Positions 22,251-34,190 of a stretch of 64,000 nucleotides of DNA are shown here, piece by piece. The notes under the pieces are model-generated. The model ran no database searches. It saw only the letters and a program-made list of their open reading frames with translations, and was not told the DNA's origin. The stretch covers positions 1,627,001-1,691,000 of the forward strand of contig JACGWO010000006.1 in NCBI GenBank assembly GCA_034509735.1, given 5' to 3'. The position numbers and the translations under genes are program-made. This DNA is from Sesamum alatum. Lineage: Eukaryota > Streptophyta > Magnoliopsida > Lamiales > Pedaliaceae. The stretch's first letter is position 1. Each line of letters begins with the position of its first letter.

Positions 22251-24661
22251 ATTTTCTTTTATTTTTTCCGTTTTCTGATCACCATCAAACCCTCATTTTA
22301 CCTCCTTGTTGAATCGTCGATCACAATTGCACAATTCGAATTTGCAGCCAAAGATTTTACACACAGTTCACACTTTAAGGCTTTAATTTCGGGCTGAGAC
22401 GAGACTTGGAGCCCGAAAGCCCGTTTACGTCTCTCCTGCCTTGGTGACACCAAAGGTGAATGAAACTTCAAGATTATTTAAAAAATCTCCGATCCTCGAT
22501 TTCTGGATTTCGTTCTTGATCCATTGAAATTACGTTGTACTGATGCGTGATCTGATGTTATTTCGTGATCTGGCAGGATTTCAATTCCGTTTTCTTCAAG
22601 AAATTGACAGAAAACGAGTTCAAGTTTCATCTGATTGTTGCAGCATTTATGAAAATTGTGATATTTTAAACTTCAGTTAATTGCACCTGTTTATGTGATT
22701 TGAAAGCTTCAGCTATGCAGTCACATTTATATTGGTGGATTCCGTCATATTCCTACAGACCTAAACCAATTATATGTCAAGTTTATTACACTTTTCCGTG
22801 TAATAATCCGTGTATAGAGTACAAGAAAATTGGTTTAGTTTCAGTCAAAATCGATTCAGGTAAGAATTTCCCGCATTCTTGTTATAGAGTTTGAAAGTGT
22901 AGTTATAATATCCATACCCGAATCCTGAATCTTTTGCCTCACTATTCTCTACTATTAGGATAGTTTGATGAGTTGATTCATCCAGTTTCAGGGAGAAATG
23001 TGAACATATTCGGGACTGCAGACTGAAAAATGCAAACGAATCCAAAACGTACGTTTCCTAATTTGTTTATATGTGCAACTCTGGTTTTGAGTTTCGTATC
23101 TGGTCATGCTGTTTGTATGGAGGATATAAGTTGGATCTTCCGTTTGCTTGCCTTCGTCATGTGTTGAGTTATATTGTTCATTTAGTTGCATTTGCCGAGC
23201 TGTTGAATCATAGAACTTGTATATACGACATAGAAATTGAAGTTTCTTGACCAGTTTGACATAACTAGATCAAAGTAACAAAGTCCAGTTCAGATGGTTC
23301 AGACAGAACTGATTAAGATTTCGAATCAGCAACTTATGTTAAATGCAACAGGTGGTGCCATTTTTGGACATCAACATCAGTACTTGTACTAAGTTGGGTG
23401 ATTAATGCATGTAATGAATGTTTTATCTCCTCTTGAAACTTGTATGTAATCTGCATTGATTAGTTGTTTTTCACAGTGAACAAGAGAGAACCATAGTTTA
23501 CATATAGTTTCATCAATGCCTGCAAGTAATAGCTACAAACAAACTGGTGGAGATTCGAACCTTTGATCAATTTTTTGTCTGTCAATGGGGGGATTGATTC
23601 TTGTGGTAGGACATATCAACTCATTTCTGAATGCTTTTTCTTGGTTATGCAGCTGCAATTTTATACCCATTGGTGTGGACAGTGTCGCACAGTGCATCGA
23701 GTAATTGAAGAGATAACGACCCAAAAGTCACCTGAGATTATGGAAAAATCTAATCCAGATCGTGTTTGTCCGGATCTAAACTAATTATATGAAAAATGCA
23801 ATACATTTGTTGTATGATTGTTATGCAGTTCAGGAAAGTGATCAATCACATGGCAAATGTATCAAACTTGCTATATGATTGGTTTGGTTCGACCAAACCT
23901 GATTCAGGTAAGAATTTTCCATTATATTAAGGTTGTCATGGTGATCGTATTATTTAAGAACTGTTGATTCTGTCATTGTTACCCTGCCTAAGGAGTTACC
24001 ATGGGAAGGGTTCTTGCTTCATAGATTCTGTAGTTTTGGGCAGGGTTTGTGAGTCTGTGACACGAGCAAAGCTTTCCCCATCTGACACTGCCCTCTGTAC
24101 AGAAACCATTCTTTAGCATATCCCAAAAGCTGTCTTTTTTTTTTTTTTTTTTTTTTTTATAAACTAAATTCACAAGTACGTCTTTCTATCATACTTTTAT
24201 ATCACATGTAATTAATATGTGATTTTACACGTATTCTTTAGTTGATTAAAATATATAATCAAATTACTCTGTAATTTAAAAATGGAATCCATATAACAAA
24301 TGCGTACGTGCGACACTATTTGGTGTCAAAATGAGATACAAAATCCTTTCTGTTTCTCATGTAAAAAGGAAAATTATTTACTTTACATGTAAATATTTGT
24401 CTCACTTTACATAAATTTATTATAATTTTATTTCATAAAAAGAGAAATTAAAAAAAAAATCTACTTAAGTGCCAATGTAAATAAAGGCCCGTCCATCGTG
24501 GTGCACATCGAGGAATTGATTCATTTTGAAGTATTGGGCCAAAAAGCTTAACATATTTGGCCCAATAAAAGGTTTAGATTAAAAATTGTGAGGCCCATGT
24601 CAACAAATAAAGCCTAGTTTAATATTGAATTAATGATGGATAGTTTAGCACAAGCCCATAT
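22251..24661. other. Spacer with no assignable gene
   Basis: No complete gene is supported. Repeated text gattcaggtaagaattt occurs near 22852 and 23903 with differing surroundings, suggesting an old dispersed repeat. A short frame at 23563-23784 contains THWCGQCRTVHRVIEEI after a splice-acceptor-like ggttatgcag, which resembles a thioredoxin active site but has no supporting exons. A T run of about 24 lies at 24136-24159. Confidence 0.4.
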
Positions 24662-25264
24662 CTGGACATCTATGATGCATGGATACGGACACGGCGACAC
24701 AAAAAATTTTAAAAAATTAGGACACGACACGGCACTGACACGGCTATATATAATATGTTTTTTTTATATATATCCTAAATTTTTCCGTAAAATTTATGCA
24801 ATATGAAAAATATGAAGATAATACATATAAGCATGTCTTATATCTATATTTTTAACCAAAATACATGACTTAAAAAATATACATAATTATTTTATATTAA
24901 AAGTACGTAATGAAAAAATTTCTAATCACCCGAATTAGTTAAATTATCATGACCATTTTTCATTTTTTGGTAATTTCATCCTAAAATTTTTAGTTTGAGA
25001 GAAGTAAATTAATTTTTTTCTTTTTTAGCCCCAAACTCTTTTTTTTTAAAAAAAAAAGACAATCCAAAACTTTTTAAAATTATAAAAAAATCCAAAACGT
25101 GTTCAAAACGTGTCGGACACGCCAACAGGGTGTCCGACACCGTGTCCTTTTTTTTCTTTTTTATTTTATATTTTCAGACATGCCTATGCCGTGTCCAAGG
25201 CATGTCCGTGTCCGACACTGTATCGAATAATTTTTCAGATTGTCCGTGCATTATAGCTGGACAT
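24662..25264. mobile_element. hAT-type MITE with perfect 8-bp target duplication
   Basis: The element (24670-25256, 587 bp) begins CTATGATGCATGGA and ends TCCGTGCATTATAG, forming imperfect inverted termini. CTGGACAT flanks both ends (24662-24669 and 25257-25264). Subterminal blocks are rich in ggacacgg / ccgtgtcc in opposite orientations. A decayed relative seems to lie at about 39190-39300. Confidence 0.85.
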
Positions 25265-25450
25265 ACATATTTAACTTATCCCATAATTAATAGAATAATT
25301 GTTCATTCTATTTGGTTGGTTGTTTGACTGTGGGCTATTTTCATTATTTACGTGGAAAAGGTTAAGGATATTTTTTTGAAGTGAAAGTAATGAATTGTTA
25401 TTTTTTATTTGAATAAATTAATTACAATTTATTAAGGTTGAAGTTCCACT

Positions 25451-26235
25451 TGATACCCCTCAAGAAAAAATTCTCAAAGCCCAAAATATGAAGATGGCTC
25501 CCGTTGAACAGTCCAACCGGACATGACCTATTGGGCCATGACCAAAGAGGTGAAGCTCATAAAGTTGTCTCTTATCTTTATAAAATTGGCAAGCTCAATA
25601 TACAAATTCTAATTTGCAGGGTGAGTCAGCATACAATAGGGATGATACGTCATAATTGACTTATTGGGCCGCATTATACTAAAATATATCCAGTTGGATC
25701 ACAATAATTCAACCGAAATCCACTCCTCAACCAGTTAGGCAACAGAATTCTGAAGACTCGGGCAGACTGGGCAAGACTCAGTCAAACGACCGTAATTTTT
25801 TCTAGATAAGTCCAAATCCTGATATTCTTTTTTTTTTTTTTTTTGGTTATTTAACTAACACATGTAACCATCCAGTGTCACTGGATTTACCCTAACTACT
25901 CTCCAAATCTTGCTCCACGATCATCTACAGATGGACATATTGTGCAGTCATTTGGTAACATCAACTCTCACACTTCTACTCTCAATTGCTCTCGTTTTTT
26001 TAGCTACATTTAACTCACTTTTTGCACTCCACACGAATTATATCACATCACTATCACATTTCACCATTATTTTTTACTTCACTTCAAGTTTTCCTTCACT
26101 TTTTATCAGTAAAGAACATTATGACTTAAGCATCGATCTGCTAACACCTCTTTGCAGGTTAATTCTCCCTTAATCTCAAGAATTTTTTTGAAAATCTTCT
26201 ATTTTTGTGGTGTTGTTGAACACTGGTACGGATCA
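25451..26235 (+). mobile_element. Solo LTR, decayed copy
   Basis: It is homologous to the reverse complement of the solo LTR at 49827-50614. Shared blocks include ccacgatcatcta, attgtgcagtcattt, a tgacttaagcatcgatctgctaac stretch and a terminal tgttgttgaac. Both copies are about 785 bp and run from TGAT.CCCC to a TCA end. No target duplication is readable, so this is the older copy or its flank has changed. Confidence 0.65.
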
Positions 26236-26603
26236 CATTATTGAAATATTTGTTAAAACATTTGATGTAATCATGTAAGTATTGTTTCTATCTCAAAGGA
26301 AGAAAAAAAATTAACGCTTAAAATCTCAGAATAACCTTAATTGACAAAATATGAGAGTTATACTTATTCCATTTATAAATAATAATCTCTTTAATCAAAT
26401 TGATATTTCCTACTCATGTATGTTTGAAAATCGATTTATTTTATCAACTTAAATCCATCTTTCACTTCATATCGATTTCATCAACTTAAATCCATCTTTC
26501 ATTTTATATAATTTTAATTTTATTTAGTTAAATAAATAAATAGTATATAAGTTATATTAATGACTAGTATTTTCAAGAGTGATCAAGATAGATAGATATT
26601 ATT

Positions 26604-26846
26604 TGGGATAAATGCAATTTACCCTCTCTGTGATATAAGAAATGAGTAAATCCCTCTTGTAAAAAAATAATTAGCAAATTATCTCCTGTAATCTTAAAAT
26701 GAAGCAAATTCCTCTTGTGTTTTATCTTAATAGGGGTAATTTGCTTCATTTTTCAAAATATAGGGAATTCATTTGCTAATTATTTTTTACAGAATTTTTT
26801 TTTTACTTATTTCTTATATAACGTAGAGTAAATTACATTTATCCCA
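26604..26846. mobile_element. Foldback MITE, family E copy 1
   Basis: A 243-bp near-hairpin: TGGGATAAATGCAATTTAC at the left pairs with gtaaattacatttatccca at the right. Further inward aatgagtaaatccctcttgt and aattagcaaatt pair with their inverted copies. Confidence 0.75.
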
Positions 26847-27040
26847 TGCTATTTTGGGGAATAGAGAAACCAACACACAAAACAAATGAGGAAAATGTTT
26901 TAGTAACTTTCCACTCCCAAATCCCAATCTTCTCACACAAGTAATTACCATTTCACTTTTTTTTCTGAATTTGTTTCAATTTTGTCTTTCATCTCCCAAT
27001 TCCACACGTCTTTCTCCGCCGCGTCCTTCCGTCCTTCGCC

Positions 27041-27042
<2 letters not shown>

Positions 27043-27074
<32 letters not shown>
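27043..27074. repeat. (CT)n tract in the presumed 5' UTR of the NYN gene
   Basis: About 15 CT units within a pyrimidine-rich GC-richer block, typical of a plant 5' leader. Confidence 0.75.
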
Positions 27075-27078
<4 letters not shown>

Positions 27079-27242
27079 GTTTTGGACAATATTTCTTGCA
27101 TCAGATTGAATCAGAACCATGGCTGCGATGTAATCCAGGCTCCACGAACTATACCTACTATTAATTCTTTTGTTTCTCCAGCTGTTTTTTGGTGTAAACT
27201 TCTCAGCTCCTTATAGACCCAAAAATCAGAAGTGCATTTCCT

Positions 27243-28052
27243 CTTCAGGCAAGTAATTCTCCTTCAAGATTTCATTTATATGCGCAGACATCCACGAGGG
27301 TTTTCTGAATTGAGATGGGTTTTAAAGAGAAATTAGATCTTTAATTGGTTTGTGGGTTGGATTTTATTTTCAAGAATAGAGGTATATCTTGATTGTTGTC
27401 GATAGTCTTGTTGTTTTTGTTGATCTTTTTTAGGTTTAGGGCGATCTCTGAGTACCTTTATTGAATTTTCTTTTCCTAATTGTTTTTGAACTGTGAGCTC
27501 ATAAAATTGAATATTAACATGTGGAGCTGAGGCTGCAATCTTGTTCTATAGTCATATGACCTCTTCTGTGCATTTATTAAATTTTTGTTGGAGTTTTAAA
27601 TGGCGCTCATCATGTTTGTTTCATCAATCTAGAACATCCAATTTGAATCCTTTTGTGAGTTTTGGTATGGAAAGGAGTTGTTTCCAATTGAACTCTTCTG
27701 ATTATCGAAGTCTTGGTGCCGATATCAACAAGTGTAAATGAAAATGAATAACTAAATCTTCATACAAGAAGAGGTTTCAATGTGTTCAAGTGAGTTCTTG
27801 TGAAGAAACTTGATTGTAGAGCTTCTAATCTTTGAGTTGAATATAACCCGTTATTGTATGATCCCGTGAATATTTAGCATTTGCCTCATCCATATATATG
27901 CTTGATAAATTATTTTGTGGAGTCTGATTCTCTTGGTCGTCGTTCTTCTATTAGTTTTTCAGTGGTTCCGTTCATTTTCAATGTAAAAATATATGAATTG
28001 CTTCATTTGATCTTCTATCTATAGATATTCTCATTCCTTTTTGTAATATCAG
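27243..28052 (+). other. Probable 5' UTR intron of the NYN-LOTUS gene
   Basis: An AG acceptor (tttgtaatatcag) ends at 28052, 36 bp before the ATG, and the DNA upstream is T-rich like an intron. The best donor is TTCAG followed by GCAAGT at about 27249, which would make a GC-AG intron. The assignment rests on consensus only. Confidence 0.4.
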
Positions 28053-28088
28053 GAAGGTAGAAGTCCTTTACCACTTAATAAATCACTG

Positions 28089-29681
28089 ATGTCAAGCTCA
28101 AACACGTCATGTGCTTTAGCATTGCCATCAGAATATCCCGAACATGGTACAAAACAAATGGAAATTTCGAACACAAATCCATCTCGACCTCCTTTGCACC
28201 ATATCTGGAACTCCTGTCAGGGTCCTGTGGCTATTCTCTGGGACATTGAGAACTGTCCCGTGCCAAGCGATGTGCGGCCTGAGGATGTGGCTGGTAACAT
28301 TAGGATGGCCTTACGGGTCCATCCTGTAATTGATGGAGCTGTAACATTGTTTTCTGCATACGGGGATTTTAATGCCTTCCCCAGACGACTAAGAGAAGGT
28401 TGCCAGCGGACTGGTGTCAAACTCGTAGATGTTCCCAATGGGCGGAAGGATGCAGCTGATAAGGCAATATTGGTCGATATGTTCCTTTTTGCTCTCGACA
28501 ATCGTCCACCGTCATCCATCATGCTGATCTCAGGAGATGTTGATTTTGCTCCGGCTCTCCATATTCTTGGTCAGCGAGGATACACTGTAATTCTTGTTAT
28601 CCCTTCTGGGGTGGGAGTGTCATCGGCTCTAAGTAATGCAGGCAGGTTCGTTTGGGATTGGCCTAGTGTTGCTCGTGGGGAAGGCTTTTTGCCCCCTGCT
28701 AAACCATTAATTCCCCCGCGACCCTGTCCACCAGAGATTGCTGGGCATTTGATGGGATTTCAGATCAATGAGAATGTGGATGGTAAGAATGAAGAAGAAT
28801 CAATAGTGTATAAAGGGATCTCAAGAACCTCTTACAATATGAGAGATTTTTCAATTGTATCGCATTCTCTGTCTGAGCTTAATAGTTGTTCATTGTTAAT
28901 GCCCCCAAACCCTACAAATTCCCGAGCACACAGCCTTCCATCTGGTCCAAACGAAGTTTCATCAGGAACTATTGCTTCTTGTGAGCAGAATGAGTTGACG
29001 TGGGTGCAGCCAGGAGATGTTAACGGTTTGAAGGGCCAACTTGTAAAGTTGCTTGAATTGGTGGGCGGCAGTTTGTCTCTAATCCGTCTTCCGGCAGAAT
29101 ACCAAAAACTTTACGGGAGGCCTCTGTATGTTTCTGAATATGGGGCAATCAAGCTTATAAATCTCCTTAAGAAGATGGGTGATGCAATCACTCTCGAGGG
29201 AAAAGGCCAAAGGAAGTTTGTCTGCCTCCATAACCCAAAATTTGGACCAGTTGGCACTCCCGTAATTCTGGCAAGGAGGGATAAGAAAGAAAAGGCGTCT
29301 CAGGAAGATAACGTTGATCTAACGGCTGGAGTTGGATCTTCGGACGAGTTCTCAGATGATGAAAGAATAGTTATTGGGGCAAGTGATGATAGGGAGGCGA
29401 GAGAGAAGTCTAATTTGGAGATGGTTGATCATTCTCAAATTACTGACCAGAGTCTCGACAAGTTTAAATATGAGCTACAAGAGATCCTGGTGAGCTACTC
29501 TTGCCGCATTTTTCTTGGTTTTTTTGAGGCAATTTACCAGCAAAGATACAAAAGACAACTCGATTATGTGAGCCTTGGAGTAAATCATCTGGAGGAGCTG
29601 CTAGAAAAGGTGAGAGATGTGGTGGTGTTGGAAGAGGAACCCATAAGCAAAAGAAAGTTTCTGGTTGCTGTCGGTGGCTAA
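28089..29681 (+). CDS. NYN-domain nuclease with two LOTUS (OST-HTH) domains
   Basis: A single 530-residue coding exon. The NYN (PIN-like) domain spans about 46-192. Its acidic residues are in place: WDIEN with Asp52, RKDAADKAILVDMF with Asp121, Asp124 and Asp130, and SGDVDF with Asp150 and Asp152. The first LOTUS/OST-HTH domain is at about 312-384 (LKGQLVKLLELVGGSLSL..RKFVCLHN). After an acidic linker (SSDEFSDDE, 417-425) a second lies at about 456-528 (LDKFKYELQEILVSYS..KRKFLVAVGG). This layout matches the plant limkain-b1/MARF1-type family, where NYN cleaves RNA and LOTUS domains bind RNA or G-quadruplexes. There is no signal peptide. The start is the first ATG after the predicted 5' UTR acceptor; the frame is open back to a TAA at 28044, so a longer spliced N terminus is not excluded. 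Confidence 0.93.
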   Translation: MSSSNTSCALALPSEYPEHGTKQMEISNTNPSRPPLHHIWNSCQGPVAILWDIENCPVPSDVRPEDVAGNIRMALRVHPVIDGAVTLFSAYGDFNAFPRRLREGCQRTGVKLVDVPNGRKDAADKAILVDMFLFALDNRPPSSIMLISGDVDFAPALHILGQRGYTVILVIPSGVGVSSALSNAGRFVWDWPSVARGEGFLPPAKPLIPPRPCPPEIAGHLMGFQINENVDGKNEEESIVYKGISRTSYNMRDFSIVSHSLSELNSCSLLMPPNPTNSRAHSLPSGPNEVSSGTIASCEQNELTWVQPGDVNGLKGQLVKLLELVGGSLSLIRLPAEYQKLYGRPLYVSEYGAIKLINLLKKMGDAITLEGKGQRKFVCLHNPKFGPVGTPVILARRDKKEKASQEDNVDLTAGVGSSDEFSDDERIVIGASDDREAREKSNLEMVDHSQITDQSLDKFKYELQEILVSYSCRIFLGFFEAIYQQRYKRQLDYVSLGVNHLEELLEKVRDVVVLEEEPISKRKFLVAVGG

Positions 29682-31297
29682 AAGAAAATTTCACATCCCG
29701 AAAATGAAATCCTTTCATCGTAGGAAACATCAAGTTCTTGCCTGAGGTAAACTCTCTTCTTCCTGTATCATAATCTACTTCTTTTCCTGTCGTCCTCTTG
29801 AAGTGTTTTTATGGATGAGGGATTGCAACAAATTTCGCCTACGCTCCAACTCAGTTTATGTTATATTAAACTAGAGGTACACACACACTAGATGTGTGTA
29901 TTTAAGAATTATAAATAATTATTTCTTTTATTGTTGTGTCGGTTTTCAGTCATGGGATAGTGACTTCAAAATATAGAATGTGCCACAAGTTGAGGTGTGT
30001 GCAAGTTTGAGGGATATTTTTAGTAAATTCATTTAAGAAGATTGAAATTACTATTATGACCAAATTTTCAAAAGATGGTATGACAACAGGGTTCTATTTT
30101 GTATAGTATAGATTATCACCAGTTCATTTACTTTTACGTTGGTTATATAGTTGTAATGCAAGATCGCAGTGTCTCAAGTATATACCAGCAACGACGACGA
30201 ATGGATTGATGTGCCCCCATTCTCTTTATTAGTTAAACGTACAGGGTCAACGATTGGAGCGTATTATGAACGAGGGTAGCTGCTTCAGAAGGATTAGGAT
30301 GAATGAGAATCTTGGTGGAGAATGGCATCCAATTTATTACTGGAAATGATCTTCTATGCGATATGTTTGGTCAGATACCAAACCTACTACGCAATTCTGA
30401 AGGCGAGACGGTAATTGCCGTTGCAACTACTTATTCTGTTTTTGTTTGGTTGAACTCTGTTCTCTTAAACTCCTATTATTGCTGCAGGCCACCAAGGGAG
30501 AATTGCTCGTCAAGGAACGTGCAGTGCTGCTCGTAAATGATAATCCAACCGCATAAACGTGTGAGTTTATGCTATAAACCGTTCCTTGTGCTAGCTTTTA
30601 TCACTGCGGCCATCTTGTTAGCCTCGACAAGAACGGATTTCTTGAGTTGCAAAGGAAAATAGATCATATTTCAGTATTGGGAAGAATATTATTGTTCGTT
30701 TCAAGATTCATGATGGAGTTCAATCGGTTCAAGATCTTTTCAGCTGATGCGCAATGGCCGGTCGCTACTTGGATTGTATTTTTTATTCCAAATCTTGTTG
30801 CATCTTCTATTTCATTTAATATATACACGTCCCGTGTACATAGCATAAAAGTATTCTCAATTTATGGGTTGTTAACTGCTTTCGATTTCTGAGATCGCTC
30901 GGTAGTGGGACGAAGGATTTGCGACCGAGAATTTGTAGTGTAGATGATAGAACTGGCGCTTGCTCTGCATTGAATCTCCTGTTGCTGCATTTTTGTATCA
31001 GTACATTCAATGTTGCTGGTAGATTATTACAAAGGAGGAGATAGAATATTTACAATCTTCAAACATCAGCATTTTCATACTTGGGCATCAAATCATATTC
31101 CATTTCATGATGCTTGCTTTCTTTAATAATGCTGTAAGAAGAATACACAAAGCAGAGTTGGATGCTGTCTTGTCCTGTCCTGTCTCCACAAAGAATGCAT
31201 TGATCCCATTTAGTGATGTGATCTACCAATCCGAACCACACTTCTCTTATTTGCAGAAAAGGGTTCATTTTGGCTTGACGGTTGAAATTTTTAAAAT
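29682..31297 (+). other. Spacer downstream of the NYN gene, with two exon-like segments
   Basis: A donor-like GAG/GTAAAC at about 29746 suggests an alternative or 3' UTR intron. Segments 30303-30410 and 30488-30556 form a splice-compatible 58-codon frame ending TAA (GTAATT..CTGCAG, phase 0), without a recognised domain. Past 30560 nothing is supported. Confidence 0.35.
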
Positions 31298-32031
31298 TAA
31301 GGGTCTGTTTAGTTCAAGTGAGATGAGATGAGAAGTGAAACAGCAGAGAGGAAACAAATAATAATTTTCTTTCAAGTTATCTGGTGTGATTGGAAGGAGA
31401 GTAAATCTCAAATATTTTCCTTGTTTGGTATGAGGAAAATGAATTGATAAGAAAAGATTAATTTTTGTAATGTTACTGATTAATTATTTCTCTTTATTTT
31501 TTTAATATTATTCTAAAATAATTTTAGTATATCAAAAATTTAAAAATTTTATTAATAAAAATATTTATCAAACAAGAAGAAGAATTGTTTAATTAATAAA
31601 ATATTCATTAAAATAAGTATTTATCATTTATTTTGAACCATCTAGCTTAAGGAGTGGAGGGAACAACATTGAGATGAACGGATTATTCAATCAAGATTAA
31701 TGGTAAATTAACAAAAGAAAATTTTAAAAAACACACAAGGAAAATATGTTTACCTGATTGTTGAATTACGTACAGGTTACAGAAATTGTATAAATGGGTA
31801 CTAGAGTAAATAAAATAGAATATGTACTTTTTTTTTTTTTTGGTTTTTTTTGATCTTATACTTTCACTTTTTTGCCCAATTTGAATCTAAATAAAATTGG
31901 ATTCATGAGGAATTCTATATACATCAAAATTTACTTTCCCTTCATCTATTCTTCCTTACTAAACACTAAACTTTTTATTACTTTCATTCTTTTTATACTT
32001 TCATTTTTTACTCAGACCAAATAAACCCTAA
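31298..32031. mobile_element. PIF/Harbinger-type (Tourist-like) MITE
   Basis: The element (31301-32028, 728 bp) begins GGGTCTGTTTAGTTC and ends CAAATAAACCC, with imperfect extended termini. TAA stands on both sides (31298-31300, 32029-32031). A 3-bp TAA/TTA duplication and GGGTCTGTTTGG-like ends are Tourist traits. The interior is AT-rich and non-coding. Confidence 0.7.
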
Positions 32032-33092
32032 AGTACTTTTGGGTTGTTTAAACACAATAATATTTGTTTCGTAAAAGTTGAAAGTTGAAACTTGTAGCCA
32101 ATTTACGATTTTCTGGAATCATTTTTTTTTCTAAATCAATTAATATAAAAATTAATTGAACAAAAATAAATTATTTTGTAATGAATTATCTAAATACTCG
32201 GCCAAACTTGGCTTAAATTGTAAAAAGGGAAATATTGAGTTATAGGATTAATTATACTTAAACCTCTTTTAAAAATATAAAATTATATTTTTTTTAAAAA
32301 AATTAAATTATACTTGAACCCCTCTATTTACAATTATACCCCTTCTTTATACGAAAATGCTGACATTCAACAGAAAACTTACATCAACTTCCAATCCCCT
32401 CATTCAGCATTCCATATAATGTATTGACACGGATATTCCGATGATATTTTTATACTTGTAAGGAGGTAAATGTAATATCTATACTAATATATAAAGTCAA
32501 TATGGTGTAATTATAATAAAATATTATTTTTGAATTATTGTCATTGTTAAAATGCAGCTGTTGATGAATAAAAAAATTAGTCATATTTAAAGAATTTTTG
32601 GAGAAGACGTAAATGTAATTTGTCCTTATAAATATTTAAATTCCACAGCCTTGCAATTGACTTGAATTCCATCAAATTAACTAAATACTAAAATTTCCAC
32701 AAAAATCAAAGATTTGAATTTTTGTTTTGAGTGCAAAAACAGTGACTAATTGATTGCTTCTAACAATTGCCAAATTTAAAAAGTGAGACTCAATTATTGA
32801 AAAATCGGACCACAAAATGTAAAAAGAGGCCTATCCATTTCCTGATAGGGCGTATCCACAAGCCCAACTACGCCTTTCCTCTCTTTACACTCCACTCCTG
32901 CGACGTCACGTTAGAAATTTTTTGTTCGAATCAAGTCTGATTGAATCAAATTAATTATCGAATAAGTGTGATAAACTTATTATATGATTGATCACTTTCG
33001 CAATACTGTACACTAATCACATGACAAGTGTTAGGTTAGTCGAGCTGGGTCCGGGATAGAATATCCCTGGGACATCCATCCTTTGAAATTAC
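32032..33092. other. AT-rich spacer without a recognised gene
   Basis: No gene supported. TCTATACTAATATATAAAG at 32478 resembles a Helitron 5' end, but no matching 3' end was found. Confidence 0.35.
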
Positions 33093-33602
33093 GGATAATT
33101 ATATTTACACTATTGATTTATGATTTATTTACACAAATTACTTATACTTTTTTTAAAAAAAATTACTTAGACCCATTAAAAATATCAACATTATTACATA
33201 AATCAAACCTGTTTTTCAAAACATTACATATACAACCTTCATCGACATTATTATACAAATTATCCATGTAATTACACGTGTCTTAAACCAAGGGAAAGTA
33301 ACTCTATAAAGATAGAAAGCAAAAAGGGTTTGATTTCTGATTTATTCTAAATAATATTATTTACACAAATCACCCTATTCTTTTGAAAAATTACTTATAC
33401 ATTTTAAAAACGTCAATATTATTATACAAACTATTCTTATATAAACTATTCTTATAATTACGCAAATAAAGGTGAATGAATTGTATAAATATACCATAAA
33501 TTAAGGATGTAAATGTAATTATCGTGTAACACAACAATCATGTCTTAACCACGGAAAGTAACTCTATAAAGGTAGAAAGAAAAAAAAGGGTTTGATTTCT
33601 GC
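33093..33602. mobile_element. Family C MITE copies and a 260-bp tandem duplication
   Basis: Left text ggataattatatttacac (33093) and later blocks tttacacaaatcac belong to family C. Text aaagtaactctataaag followed by a purine-rich run and gggtttgatttctg occurs twice, at 33295 and 33555, exactly 260 bp apart. The duplicated unit therefore includes flanking DNA and part of the MITE. Confidence 0.6.
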
Positions 33603-34102
33603 CCTACCCCTAAATCAATTATTAAAGTAATTGTGGAATTAGAATAGTGTGCAATTTAATCAAACATTCCCAAATCTTTTTATCTACTCCTTTGACTTAA
33701 AATGATCGTTTTTGAGATTCGTGGTCTTTTGAAAATATTATGCTTGTCGTTAAAGTTATAATTATTTAAAAACTACTCATAGTAAACTCACCTTTTTTTT
33801 TTTTTATTTGCTACAAAAAGTCTGTTAAATATATTAAATATGAAATGATTTTCTTTTATAACGGTTTAGATGAAATAGTCGGTCAATAAAGCTACAAATC
33901 ATTTATACCACTAAATCTCATACATAATATTACGCTACGTAGCTATAACTTTATTTTCTGAGAACATATTATAATGGTTTGAGACTCCAAATCTCTCGAG
34001 GGGTCGTTGAAAAACATTCGAGGACGAACCACAACTTGTAGAGATATAAGTCTGTGACGATGTACATGCAAATTTCACGTGCATTTTTCAGCTTAAAATT
34101 TA

Positions 34103-34190
34103 GGGTAAATTACATCTACCTCTCCTGAAATTTGACATAATTATAAATATCCACTCGTTGTTTGAAAAATTACAAAAATACCCACTAAAA
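34103..34190. mobile_element. Truncated family A MITE, copy 3
   Basis: Only the left arm remains: gggtaaattacatctacctc, then tttgacataattataaatat and gttgtttgaaaaattac. Confidence 0.65.

Noticed and set aside
25910..26173. Frame resembling another at 49823-50170 (LLTPLCRL string), as if a conserved protein
   Set aside because: The two frames lie in homologous solo LTRs; the similarity is at DNA level and covers non-coding LTR sequence too.
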